Shown here: positions 1 to 7,703 of the stretch, in pieces
Numbering within the stretch: position 1 is the stretch's first letter
Layout of the letters: every line of letters begins with the position of its first letter
Origin: Clostridiales bacterium
GTDB lineage: Bacteria > Bacillota > Clostridia > TANB77 > CAG-508
Length of the DNA stretch: 64,000 nt
Assembly: GCA_004554705.1 (NCBI GenBank)
Contig: SFKS01000002.1
Location: 1-64,000, forward strand
Reading direction: 5' to 3'
Translations under genes and position numbers: made by a program
Notes under the pieces: generated by a model
Database searches by the model: none
Seen by the model: only the letters and a program-made list of their open reading frames with translations
Told to the model about the DNA's origin: nothing

Positions 1-222
1 GGTGAATCCATAGGTGGGGTGGTGGTGGGGGTGGGTGGGCGGGTACTTTGGTGTCATTCGATGATGCGGCCCACCCGTAAGGGTGGGCCCCGTCGGCGAT
101 AGCCGACGAAAATTTTTTTTAAGGGGTGGCTGTTGGGGGTGATAAAAAAAAATTTGGAATGGTGGGGCAACAAAAAAAAAGGGAAACGATGACCGGCGAA
201 AAAAAAAATAAATAAAAGAGAG
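1..222. other. G-rich non-coding block at left edge
   Basis: No gene is visible here. The plus strand is a run of G-rich stretches separated by A tracts, unlike the AT-rich remainder. Positions 27-43 contain four G runs (5, 3, 3 and 3 bases) separated by single bases, an ideal sequence for a parallel G-quadruplex, with a further G run at 16-19. Two GC-rich hairpins follow at 68-108. The block lies just past the end of the leftward packaging operon. It could be a packaging or terminus site, an origin, or the 3' end of a structured transcript from outside the window. The composition is seen directly; any role is inference. Confidence 0.55.
68..108. repeat. tandem GC-rich hairpins
   Basis: Two perfect stem-loops stand almost back to back: a 9-bp stem at 68-89 with a GTAA loop (a GNRA-type loop if transcribed rightward) and a 7-bp stem at 91-108 with a GATA loop. 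They are followed by AAAA and then eight T at 113-120. On the plus strand the arrangement looks like a terminator or the end of a structured RNA. It could also be a recognition structure for replication or packaging. Confidence 0.6.
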
Positions 223-240
223 TTAATATAACTCTCTTTT
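214..240 (-). terminator. terminator hairpin of leftward operon
   Basis: A perfect 11-bp inverted repeat (214-224 with 230-240, loop AATAT) lies across the stop codon of the leftward gene ending at 223. Its minus-strand descending arm is GT-poor and is followed by T-rich sequence (the complement of the A tract at 201-217), as expected for a terminator of the leftward operon. Confidence 0.6.
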
Positions 241-975
241 AACCTCCCTCCAAAACCTATTATTCGGAGTATGGCTAGCACCATAAAATACAGCGGACTT
301 AATAAAGTCCTGTAAATCACTATAGGTAGCTTTTTCTTTTTTAGCTACCCTATAGTAATTTTTTAATTTTTTTTCGTTTTTTTGTATCATATAGTTGAAA
401 ATAACTATATGATTTATTCCGTTATCTTTTAAAATATTTATTTTTTTGTTAAGGGAGGATAGTTTAAAATTCGTTATAGTGTCACAAGTAGCTTGTAACA
501 CTTTGTCAATTGTGTTACTTTTTACTACTTGTTTATTATATTTTATCCTTTTAGTATAAATCTCTTGATGATGATAATTGTCATAATCATCATAGCAATC
601 TACTTGTTCATCAGGCAAGTAGACTTTGAACAACTCCTCTTCCTTTATTTCATCATCACTAAAATTGTATTTTTTAGTGACATAGCTGTCTTTTTTGATT
701 TTTTTAAGTAAGGCTTGCTCTTTATATGTCAAGCCCCCTTTTAAAATCCTGTTATACCTACTAAAAGCTTTTAATAGGTCTTTTCCTGCTCCTCCTATAC
801 GGAGGAACAGCACGTCTGTATTTCCTCCTTTATATATTAATTTATTTATCTTTTTATAGTAAGATAAAATATTTAATAGTAGCTTTAAATCAATAGTATT
901 AGCTGAAAAGCTAATACTATAATACTTGTTATCCGCTTTGATTTTTTCTTTTATATTTTTTTGCTTTATCAGCAT
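223..975 (-). CDS. hypothetical protein, 250 aa
   Basis: Lysine-rich protein of 250 residues with no family I recognise. It has no signal peptide or membrane segment. There is an acidic, tyrosine-rich stretch around residues 100-140 and a basic C-terminal third. The ATG is preceded by GGTGAT, an exact match to the archaeal 16S tail, which fixes the start. It is the last gene of the leftward group headed by the terminase, but a 250-base gap containing a hairpin separates it from the gene upstream, so it may have its own promoter. Codon use (AT-rich, many AAA and TTA) matches the virus. Real gene, unknown function. Confidence 0.75.
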   Translation of the reverse strand: MLIKQKNIKEKIKADNKYYSISFSANTIDLKLLLNILSYYKKINKLIYKGGNTDVLFLRIGGAGKDLLKAFSRYNRILKGGLTYKEQALLKKIKKDSYVTKKYNFSDDEIKEEELFKVYLPDEQVDCYDDYDNYHHQEIYTKRIKYNKQVVKSNTIDKVLQATCDTITNFKLSSLNKKINILKDNGINHIVIFNYMIQKNEKKLKNYYRVAKKEKATYSDLQDFIKSAVFYGASHTPNNRFWREVKRELY

Positions 976-1226
976 TTTATCACCTACATAATACTTTATA
1001 CATTATCATATATAAATGTATTGTTTTTTACACTTGCAATTTAATAATTTCAAGTGTAAAAATAAGGACAAATCTCCCCCGTCATGAATAATCAACATTA
1101 CTGTTCACAAAAAAAATTTCAAAAATTTTACCATACGAACAATTTTTTCCAATATGTTACACAAAAAAAAAGAAGTATCTCCCCCCACATTACTATGATT
1201 TTTTATTTTCTCCCATTTTATGAATT
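976..1226. promoter_or_regulatory. intergenic region with hairpin and repeated C-rich motif
   Basis: This 251-base gap lies between two leftward genes. It holds a perfect 12-bp inverted repeat (1025-1036 with 1051-1062, 14-base loop) and two copies of ATCTCCCCC at 1072-1080 and 1177-1185, about 105 bases apart. In minus-strand terms the motif is GGGGGAGAT. The hairpin lies about 50-90 bases upstream of the start at 975 and could be an operator, a promoter element or a terminator for the preceding gene. No open reading frame here looks convincing. Confidence 0.45.
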
Positions 1227-2300
1227 CTATATTGTAAGTATTTTTTGGAATTCCTTCACGTCCCATTCATCTAGGAATACCCTATCATATCTACGATATT
1301 CAAAATCATCAACAGTTCCGTCTTCTCCGGTTAGTTTGTACCAGTTGGGTTTTGCTTTGGTTTGTGTTGTTAGTTTTCCTTTTTGTGTTCTTTTGTAGTA
1401 GATTAGGCTTCCTTCGTACCATCTGAACCAGTAGTTTTTGTAGAAGTTTTCTGCACAGCTTCTTAATAGTAAACCGTCGTCTGGGTTAGCATTTAACATT
1501 TTCCCGGCTTCTAGACTACTTCTTAAACTCCAGCATTTTACGAAGCTTCTTGTATCATATTCTTTACATGTATTTGCGAAGCGGAGGCGGTTTTCTAAAC
1601 CAGTGTCGGTTAACCATAAATCATTCACCCTTAATACATCTATAATCATGTAATCATAATCTACAATGAATAAACCGTCACCGAATCCTCCACATTCTCC
1701 TTTTACAACTCTGTATGGACCGGTATAGTTCATACAAATAACTGGCCAGTTTAAACCGTCACATACTCTGTATGTGTGTGGTACGGGTATTCTTAGTTTT
1801 TCGTCTGGGTATAGTATGCTTTCTGATGCGAATTTTAAGTATTTTTGGCTTTCCACTAAATCTGGTTTGAACCTATTGAAAACATAACCTCTTCCTCCGA
1901 GGATTTGTTTGAATATGCTTAGTGGGGAGTTTTGCATCATGTATAGTTCCATTGCGAGGTCGTAGTTGAACCAGAATCCTCTGTAGATTAGGTTTAAAAT
2001 GGTTTTAAAGTCAAGGGCTCCAATTAAATCACTTGTACTCCCATCACTCTCGCATTTTTTTTCGAAAATGTCTTTGCATGATGCTTCCATATTTAATGGG
2101 AAATCCTCGTCTTGGTAATCGTTACATAGTAGTGCCCATCCGTATGGGTCGCATATTTGTCTTGTTATGCTGGGGTGGTATCCTTTTTGTGTTTTGTCGT
2201 AGAATACGGTTGCGAATTTGATGAATTTGTCGAATGTCATGTTACTGTAGCGTCTTACGTTTGCTATTTGACTTGTGATACTGTATGGGTCCTCAATCAT
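1227..2300 (-). CDS. hypothetical protein with ligase-like motifs
   Basis: Protein of 357 residues. In its central part the segment IVDYDYMIIDVL, followed about 15 residues later by LENRL, resembles motifs III/IIIa of ATP-dependent DNA ligases and capping enzymes (DGE..., FDvL..., ..eRl..L). Later DDGLLLRS and KPNWYKL resemble motifs IV and V. I cannot find the catalytic KxDG of motif I: the nearest candidate, RVCDGLN, lacks the lysine. It may therefore be an inactive or highly divergent nucleotidyltransferase, or the likeness may be chance. The start is well placed behind GAGGAGG, and its ATG overlaps the stop of the 59-residue gene upstream (ATGA), so the two are translationally coupled in the terminase-portal operon. 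Confidence 0.6.
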   Translation of the reverse strand: MIEDPYSITSQIANVRRYSNMTFDKFIKFATVFYDKTQKGYHPSITRQICDPYGWALLCNDYQDEDFPLNMEASCKDIFEKKCESDGSTSDLIGALDFKTILNLIYRGFWFNYDLAMELYMMQNSPLSIFKQILGGRGYVFNRFKPDLVESQKYLKFASESILYPDEKLRIPVPHTYRVCDGLNWPVICMNYTGPYRVVKGECGGFGDGLFIVDYDYMIIDVLRVNDLWLTDTGLENRLRFANTCKEYDTRSFVKCWSLRSSLEAGKMLNANPDDGLLLRSCAENFYKNYWFRWYEGSLIYYKRTQKGKLTTQTKAKPNWYKLTGEDGTVDDFEYRRYDRVFLDEWDVKEFQKILTI

Positions 2301-2476
2301 ATGTTTTCCTCCTCTATTATGAATTTTAGTAGTTTTATGGCTAGTGTTACGTCTTCTTTGGTGCCGGAGGAGTTTTCTAGGCTTCCTCCGATTAGGTGTA
2401 TTAGTTTTTTCTGTTTTCCTAATTGTTTGTGTTTTATGAAATACCTCATTATTAACCTCATTTTTTCATCATTCAT
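2297..2476 (-). CDS. small hypothetical protein, 59 aa
   Basis: A 59-residue basic protein, beginning MNDEKMRL and ending LKFIIEEENI, predicted to be mostly helical. Its start follows GGAGTAAAGG, which overlaps the stop of the upstream gene, and its TGA overlaps the ATG of the downstream gene. This tight packing, with good ribosome binding sites on both sides, supports a real gene. No family is recognised. Being in the terminase-portal operon, it could be a small packaging or head accessory protein, but that is inference from position only. Confidence 0.7.
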   Translation of the reverse strand: MNDEKMRLIMRYFIKHKQLGKQKKLIHLIGGSLENSSGTKEDVTLAIKLLKFIIEEENI

Positions 2477-2484
2477 AAAAACCT

Positions 2485-3162
2485 TTACTCCTCTTCTTTT
2501 TTAGGGCAAAACAGTAAGCATCCGGCTGATTTTTCACCACTTTTGTGTACATCATGCATACTGAAAAAACGGCTTATTTTGCGGGGTGTGATGCGTAGTT
2601 GGTTGCTGATTTTGTATTTTTCTCTCATTTTCCCCATTAACTGGTTAGCAGTGAAACATTCATCAGTTAAGTAAACAATACGGATACAGGTCCAGTAGTA
2701 GTCTTCGTATCTTGCAATGTTTCTGTGGAAGTAACCGTTGCAGAATAAGTCAAAGTTACTTAACCTATTAGAGATGGTGTTTCTTTCCATGTTTAGTGTT
2801 CTTGCCCAGAATTGTACATTTGGGTGGAAGCAAAATAGTAAGCATATATCGTCATTGAAGAAGTCTTCTTTTTTGAAACGGCCTTTCTTGTTTTGTAAAT
2901 CATTGAAAACATTATAACCATAAATAGGATTCAGTAACCCCCATTCTTTAATGTATTCATCGCATTGGTTATTATAATTATCTTCTTCTATGAGTTCCAG
3001 CATGAAATTATATTTTAACCAGTCTTTTTGCAGTAAATCATTATAATGTTTTTTATCATCTAGTATATCATATAATAATGTTTTAAACAACCACTTGGGT
3101 AAGTGTGTTTTGCCCACGTATTTTTTATTATTATGTGTGTTGGTTAGTATGTATATGTACAT
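2485..3162 (-). CDS. degenerate GIY-YIG family protein
   Basis: The first 90 residues have the outline of a GIY-YIG nuclease: YIYIL at residues 2-6, YVGKT at 15-19, a KYN-type segment near 50, an acidic residue in CDEYIKEW and a closing GYNVFND. The arginine normally found about ten residues after YVG is absent (the segment reads LPKWLFKTLL), so nuclease activity is doubtful. Residues 100-225 form a separate domain, perhaps helical DNA binding, with several Cys. The gene is locked into the operon: its ATG overlaps the portal stop (TAATG) behind GAGGT. It may be a homing endonuclease that has been domesticated or is decaying, and a DNA-packaging nuclease is another possibility. Confidence 0.7.
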   Translation of the reverse strand: MYIYILTNTHNNKKYVGKTHLPKWLFKTLLYDILDDKKHYNDLLQKDWLKYNFMLELIEEDNYNNQCDEYIKEWGLLNPIYGYNVFNDLQNKKGRFKKEDFFNDDICLLFCFHPNVQFWARTLNMERNTISNRLSNFDLFCNGYFHRNIARYEDYYWTCIRIVYLTDECFTANQLMGKMREKYKISNQLRITPRKISRFFSMHDVHKSGEKSAGCLLFCPKKEEE

Positions 3163-4478
3163 TATTGGTTACCTCTTTTGTTGTCTGGGTCTCTTCCGTC
3201 TCGGTTTTTAGGGGTTAGTGGGTCGGTTTGTTGTTTTTGTTCTTTGTTGGCGTTTTCGTATTGTGCGCTTCTTACTGCGTATACTTCTTTTAATGTATTG
3301 GTTACGCCGGGTGCGCATCCTCTGAATCCGAGTACGCTTCTTGCTTCGTCTAGTGTGATTAATCCTAATTCTATTGCACTTTTTATCCAGATTATGCTTT
3401 CTGATGGTAGTTCTGTTGTGGTTGGTGGGAATGCAATGTAAATATTATGGTAGTCTTCTCCACGAGTGTATCCTTGTGTTTCAAGGAATGGGATATAGAA
3501 GCTTTCTGCTAAGAAATCATTTAAATTAGCACGATAATCATTGATTTCTTGTTGGAAGACAGCGGCTTGTGTTTTACCACCACTAAGGTTACTGATTTGT
3601 CCACCAAGTAAACTTTCTGGAATACTTAACATTCCTAAATCACGACGAGACTGCTCTAAAATACTAATTAAATGCCCAACATCATTTGCAAAACTTAAAG
3701 TACGAGGTTCAATACGGGCATCGCAAACAATATCATCACCAGCAGTTAACTGTTCATCTAAAACCCTACGAGCTTTATCAATAATATCATCTTTATTGAT
3801 ACCCATTTCTCCTTCAACATCAACTGCCCATTGTACTAATGGAATCGCATAACGGTCTAGGATTTCAGCTAAATCAACACGATTATTTAAAAATTGGTGT
3901 AAAGTGTCCTGTAAATGGTTTACAATACTGTTACCGTAGAGTTCCCCAATATTAGGGTCATTACTGAAAACTTTAATATCTTCAGGTGGGATTTTAAAAG
4001 TATAACCACCATATGTATAATTATAATATTCAATATCCCCATATTCAGGCCCCGGTTCAGTTACCAGTTTAACTTCAACATCACGGGGATGTAATAAAAA
4101 TAATTCTTCTGGGTTTCCTGCTGCATCACGATTCCCACAATATGTGAAAGCAGTACCATATAAGAAATAGCTTTTTAATTCTTCTTTGAATAAACTACGA
4201 TTTAATATTTTACTTAATGGTTTGCAAGCTTGCTCAATTTCTGATATTCTTTTCCCGGTTTCGTCTTCAACGGTTAAGGTGTAGAAACTGGGGCATATTC
4301 CTCCAATGTATTTTTGTATGATTTTTTTTAGGATTGTTCTTTGGTATAAACCGTCTAGGATAGTGTATGTTAGTTGCATTGGACGGTAGTTGCTTCCGAA
4401 TACTCTGTTGTTGTAGTATGGGTTTATTTTTTTTATTTTTCTTTGTGGTGGGGTTTTATTTTTTGTGTCTTGTGGCAT
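3162..4478 (-). CDS. portal protein
   Basis: 438 residues, the usual size for a phage portal subunit (twelve form the head vertex through which DNA enters and leaves). It follows the large terminase directly, the classic order. Portal-like features include the LHPRDVEV segment near residue 130, a central wing/stem region with NSIVNHLQDTLHQFLNNR near 205, and the SRRDLGMLSIPESLLGG stretch with GGKTQAAVFQQEI near 300, typical of HK97/SPP1-type portals. The C-terminal 40 residues are polar and disordered. The start lies one base after the terminase stop, behind AAGGAG. The call rests on motif pattern plus position. Confidence 0.88.
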   Translation of the reverse strand: MPQDTKNKTPPQRKIKKINPYYNNRVFGSNYRPMQLTYTILDGLYQRTILKKIIQKYIGGICPSFYTLTVEDETGKRISEIEQACKPLSKILNRSLFKEELKSYFLYGTAFTYCGNRDAAGNPEELFLLHPRDVEVKLVTEPGPEYGDIEYYNYTYGGYTFKIPPEDIKVFSNDPNIGELYGNSIVNHLQDTLHQFLNNRVDLAEILDRYAIPLVQWAVDVEGEMGINKDDIIDKARRVLDEQLTAGDDIVCDARIEPRTLSFANDVGHLISILEQSRRDLGMLSIPESLLGGQISNLSGGKTQAAVFQQEINDYRANLNDFLAESFYIPFLETQGYTRGEDYHNIYIAFPPTTTELPSESIIWIKSAIELGLITLDEARSVLGFRGCAPGVTNTLKEVYAVRSAQYENANKEQKQQTDPLTPKNRDGRDPDNKRGNQ

Positions 4479-6017
4479 TTAGTATCTCCTTCTTTTTTGA
4501 TTAGTGAATCTACCATATCTTTGTTTGGCTTTTTTCTTATATTCTTTACCGAACATTTTTCCTTGTAAACTGTAACTTTTAAAATCGTTCTTGTATATTC
4601 CCCCATTGTTTACGAGGTCTGTTATTGCGTAGTTACATAGGTTTAAACTATCAATGTAATCATCTGATGCTCCTTTTTGAAATATTACTCTTCCGTTTTC
4701 GGTTAATTCCCTTGTATACTCATGCATTTCATCAACTAAGGTAGGGTCTTGGTAAAAACTTGTATATCCAGATTCAAGATTATTAATAGTATTCTCTACT
4801 AATGTAACTTTCATGGGTTGGCTGAATTTAACATCTAAAACTTTATAACTTGCGTTATGATTTACATTTTCGGTTAAAGCGACACCTACACCAGTAGCGT
4901 CGATAGCTAAAACTTGTAACATAGGGAAACGTTTAGGTAAAACCGTATTTAAATAATGTAGAATCTTATTATACTGGGTTCCTAATGGCCAAGTACGGAA
5001 ATACTTGCATTCCCAAGTCTGATTACCATGATTTAGTACCCCTACGGTTAAAACACTATTATTACGTGTTTTCCCGAAATCAACTCCAGCACAGGCTAAA
5101 CCATTAGATTGGAAAACCTCCGGAAGCCTACATATTCCAGCTGTATCAATGAGTTCCTGATAATAAGGCATACTTGATTCATCAAGGAATTCAAGACAGT
5201 ATTCTCGACGGAATTTTTCTTCTCCAATAACACTTTTAACAGTTTCCAATTCCTCAATAGGTAAACGATATGCTGCTCTACTATATGCTACATTTCCGTT
5301 TTCATCTAAATCAGTGATTTGGAAACGATGCAGGGAGAACTTCCCATGTTGTGGGCATATTTTAGGTTTACCATTATTTACATATGATTCACTGATTTGT
5401 TTACTGTTTAAAATGTTTTCATAGAAGAAATTTGATTTTCCACGGGGTGTTCCAGCGAAAACCATTTCTGAATGTCCTATTTGTCCACTGATAACTGGGA
5501 TAATTGTTGATAAAGCTTCGCTTTCTAATGATTGGGTTTCGTCTAAATATAAAACATTTAAACCAGACCCAACAAGACTAGAATCCTCCTTTTTCCCAGA
5601 TTTGGCACCACTGGTACCGAATTTAATCCTAGTACTATTAGTTAATTGCTTATCAAATTTATTATTAACAGTAAAACTGGATTGCAACATAGGACTACGC
5701 ATCACCATATCACTCATAACATTACTAAAAGTTTTAGCTTGTTCCTGAGTCGGAGCAATCAACGCTAATTGCTGATTCTTACGGAAAAAAGCTTTATGCA
5801 ACATATCAGCAATCATCGTTAAAGTTTTTCCACTACGACGAGAACAGAATAAAATCTTATATGGAGACTTATCACGTAAAAAAAGTTTTTGTTGAGGCTC
5901 TAACTTATATGGATGCCCAGTCGTATCATAACAAAAATGTTCAATAAAAAAAACAGGGTCTTTTTTAGAGGCTATGAGAACCTTCTTCATTTTCCTCTCT
6001 TTATCTAACTCGTTCAA
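4479..6017 (-). CDS. terL: terminase large subunit
   Basis: ATP-driven DNA packaging motor with a nuclease domain, 512 residues. Walker A is SRRSGKT at residues 59-65 and Walker B with the catalytic acidic residue is NVLYLDE at 154-160. The RNase H-like nuclease half shows acidic residues D313 in GVDFG, D373 in AIDATG and D456 in DDYIDSL. The start used is a TTG at 6017 behind GAGGT. An ATG at 5990, nine codons in, behind GAGAGG is an alternative. No small terminase subunit is recognisable beside it. A GIY-YIG endonuclease gene sits directly upstream, 17 bases away. It packages into the portal encoded next. Confidence 0.96.
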   Translation of the reverse strand: MNELDKERKMKKVLIASKKDPVFFIEHFCYDTTGHPYKLEPQQKLFLRDKSPYKILFCSRRSGKTLTMIADMLHKAFFRKNQQLALIAPTQEQAKTFSNVMSDMVMRSPMLQSSFTVNNKFDKQLTNSTRIKFGTSGAKSGKKEDSSLVGSGLNVLYLDETQSLESEALSTIIPVISGQIGHSEMVFAGTPRGKSNFFYENILNSKQISESYVNNGKPKICPQHGKFSLHRFQITDLDENGNVAYSRAAYRLPIEELETVKSVIGEEKFRREYCLEFLDESSMPYYQELIDTAGICRLPEVFQSNGLACAGVDFGKTRNNSVLTVGVLNHGNQTWECKYFRTWPLGTQYNKILHYLNTVLPKRFPMLQVLAIDATGVGVALTENVNHNASYKVLDVKFSQPMKVTLVENTINNLESGYTSFYQDPTLVDEMHEYTRELTENGRVIFQKGASDDYIDSLNLCNYAITDLVNNGGIYKNDFKSYSLQGKMFGKEYKKKAKQRYGRFTNQKRRRY

Positions 6018-6034
6018 AAGTACCTAAACCTCTT

Positions 6035-6469
6035 TTATAAATTATTAAGCACCTCATTCACTAAATCATCATCAATATCATCGAAATTCATTCGAGAATC
6101 AGTATCATAATCCGTATCCGGTTGAATTTTACGATACTCTTGATGATTACTAGTGTCATACCCCCCACTGCTCATATTATAACCAATATTAGGATTAGTC
6201 GCATCATACATGCGAATGTAATGTTCTTCAACTAAATCCAAATCATCTTCAGGAACATTATCTGCTAAAATAGCGTAATCAAAACATTCAATACCATATT
6301 TACGGATAGCACGACTTAAACAATAATTATAAACACGACTATTTTCAGTAAAAGCTTCATTTAAATGTTGACCGAAACGCTTCTGAGCAGTATTAATGGT
6401 TTTACCAACATAAATTTTATCATTGGCAAAATTCTTAATAATATAAATAACTCCTTTTCTATCAGTCAT
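6035..6469 (-). CDS. GIY-YIG homing endonuclease
   Basis: 144-residue GIY-YIG nuclease with all landmark residues visible: VIYI (7-10), YVGKT (20-24), arginine 31 in QKRFGQH, the RAIRKYG segment near 53-59, glutamates 81-82 in LVEEHYI, and GYNMSSGG near 96. The C-terminal 40 residues are acidic and may be a short DNA-contacting tail. It is the first gene of the leftward operon, just upstream of terL, a common place for a free-standing homing endonuclease. No ribosome binding site is evident. A TATA-type element centred about 29 bases before the ATG suggests a leaderless or very short-leader transcript. Confidence 0.9.
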   Translation of the reverse strand: MTDRKGVIYIIKNFANDKIYVGKTINTAQKRFGQHLNEAFTENSRVYNYCLSRAIRKYGIECFDYAILADNVPEDDLDLVEEHYIRMYDATNPNIGYNMSSGGYDTSNHQEYRKIQPDTDYDTDSRMNFDDIDDDLVNEVLNNL

Positions 6470-6493
6470 AATGAATATATTTATCTTAACAAG

Positions 6494-6501
6494 TATTTAA
6501 A
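6494..6501 (-). promoter_or_regulatory. leftward archaeal promoter (TATA box)
   Basis: TTTAAATA on the minus strand, centred about 29 bases before the ATG at 6469. This places transcription start within a few bases of the start codon and fits the lack of a ribosome binding site there. It would drive the packaging operon leftward. Confidence 0.5.
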
Positions 6502-6533
6502 CTTAATGGAAAAAAATAAAAAATGAAAAAACC

Positions 6534-6542
6534 TTTTATAAA
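6534..6542 (+). promoter_or_regulatory. rightward archaeal promoter (TATA box)
   Basis: TTTTATAAA lies in the short divergent region between the two head-gene operons. Transcription would begin near 6565, giving a leader of about 55 bases before the ATG at 6621. It would drive the capsid operon rightward. Confidence 0.45.
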
Positions 6543-6620
6543 CACTTCCGAGAGATAATAAATTGATAATTGCTAAAATTATCTACAAATTTTAAAAAGA
6601 AATCGGGAAAAAGAATTACT

Positions 6621-7688
6621 ATGACCGAAGTACAGTTAACACAAATCAAAGATTCTATCTTCGATGAGTTCAACGTAAAAGAAGACTTCGTACATGTATC
6701 TGGATTCGCAGTACATGAAGGAACCTTCAACCGTATCACCGTAACAAAAGAAGAATTAGAGAAAAGTGTTAATTCACTAATTAAAAAACCATTCTTAAAA
6801 GACCATGTAAGGTTATCAGATAATGTAATAGGGAAAATAACCCATGCAGAAATGAGAATGGACCCGGACACAGCAACCCCTACAATATACTATGAAGCAG
6901 ATATAGACGCAGAAGAAGACTCTTTTTTAAATAAACTAAATAAAGGCCTATTAAACGCAGTAAGCGTAGGCTTTAACTGTGAACATATCTGTAGTATATG
7001 TGGAAAACCAGTAACACAATGTACTCACTGGTTCGATGACGATGGATTCCAAATATTAGCAAGAAATATGAAATTTCAAGAATTATCCGTTGTAGCTGTA
7101 CCGGCAGACTCTGATGCAACAGTACATATTAATTTTTCTGACGATGAAATGGACTTTGAACAATTAGAAGAATTTAAACAATCAAGGAGGACTAAAATGT
7201 CTGATTTTGAAGATAAATATACTCAAGTAGTTGAAGAATTCTCCAATTATAAAATGGAGAAAAATGATGAAATCACCCAATTAAAAGATGAATTCAAAGC
7301 GAAAGAAGAAGAATACGAAATGAAAATTTCCGACAAAGTTGAAGAAGCATTAGCTTTAAAAACTGAAGCAGAAAAACTTCAAAAAGAAACCGAAGCTTTA
7401 AATGAAAAAGTAGCAGGTTACGAAGCAAAATTTGCAGAAATCGAAGAAGCAAAACTCTCCGAATTAAGACAACAAGTCACCCAATTAAATGAGGAAGTAA
7501 AAGCAGGACTTGAAGTCGAAGAAATCGAAAACTTAAGTGAAAAAATGTTACACAGATATGTGGACATGTTCACTAACATTAAACAAAATACCGTAAAAGT
7601 AAAACCATCTAACACTGCTGATGACAAATACAGAGAAGAAAGCTTTTCAGACGACCCATTAGCAAGCTTATTACATAGAGTACAATAG
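6621..7688 (+). CDS. prohead protease with C-terminal scaffold region
   Basis: Head maturation serine protease of the HK97/XkdF (S78-like) type, 355 residues from the ATG at 6621. Candidate catalytic residues are H62 in KDHVR, S115 in NAVSVGF and E154 in QELSVVAVPA. A metal-binding insertion with C120, C124, C127, C134 and H136 follows the serine, as in some family members. From about residue 193 the protein is highly charged and heptad-like, a coiled coil expected of a scaffold. A TTG at 6570 would add 17 residues, but the ATG gives a more natural N-terminus. No strong ribosome binding site precedes either. An internal start for the scaffold part is listed separately. Confidence 0.88.
   Translation: MTEVQLTQIKDSIFDEFNVKEDFVHVSGFAVHEGTFNRITVTKEELEKSVNSLIKKPFLKDHVRLSDNVIGKITHAEMRMDPDTATPTIYYEADIDAEEDSFLNKLNKGLLNAVSVGFNCEHICSICGKPVTQCTHWFDDDGFQILARNMKFQELSVVAVPADSDATVHINFSDDEMDFEQLEEFKQSRRTKMSDFEDKYTQVVEEFSNYKMEKNDEITQLKDEFKAKEEEYEMKISDKVEEALALKTEAEKLQKETEALNEKVAGYEAKFAEIEEAKLSELRQQVTQLNEEVKAGLEVEEIENLSEKMLHRYVDMFTNIKQNTVKVKPSNTADDKYREESFSDDPLASLLHRVQ
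7197..7688 (+). CDS. nested scaffolding protein (internal start)
   Basis: Within the protease gene and in the same frame, AAGGAGG at 7184-7190 stands six bases before an ATG at 7197. This is a better ribosome binding site than that of the full-length gene. It would give a 163-residue protein consisting only of the coiled-coil scaffold region (residues 193-355 of the protease). The layout matches the known nested protease/scaffold pairs of lambda (C/Nu3) and related phages, where free scaffold is made in excess. Sequence and spacing are seen directly; use of the start is inferred. Confidence 0.75.
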   Translation: MSDFEDKYTQVVEEFSNYKMEKNDEITQLKDEFKAKEEEYEMKISDKVEEALALKTEAEKLQKETEALNEKVAGYEAKFAEIEEAKLSELRQQVTQLNEEVKAGLEVEEIENLSEKMLHRYVDMFTNIKQNTVKVKPSNTADDKYREESFSDDPLASLLHRVQ

Positions 7689-7703
7689 AAGGAGTATAAT
7701 AAT

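Noticed and set aside
54..320. 88-codon minus-strand frame across the left-edge hairpins
   Set aside because: Translates the A tracts into Phe/Lys runs, overlaps the end of the 223-975 gene and crosses a terminator hairpin.
6570..6620. TTG start at 6570 for the prohead protease
   Set aside because: It would add 17 basic residues with no ribosome binding site. The ATG at 6621 gives a more usual N-terminus, though a leaderless start at 6570 cannot be fully excluded.
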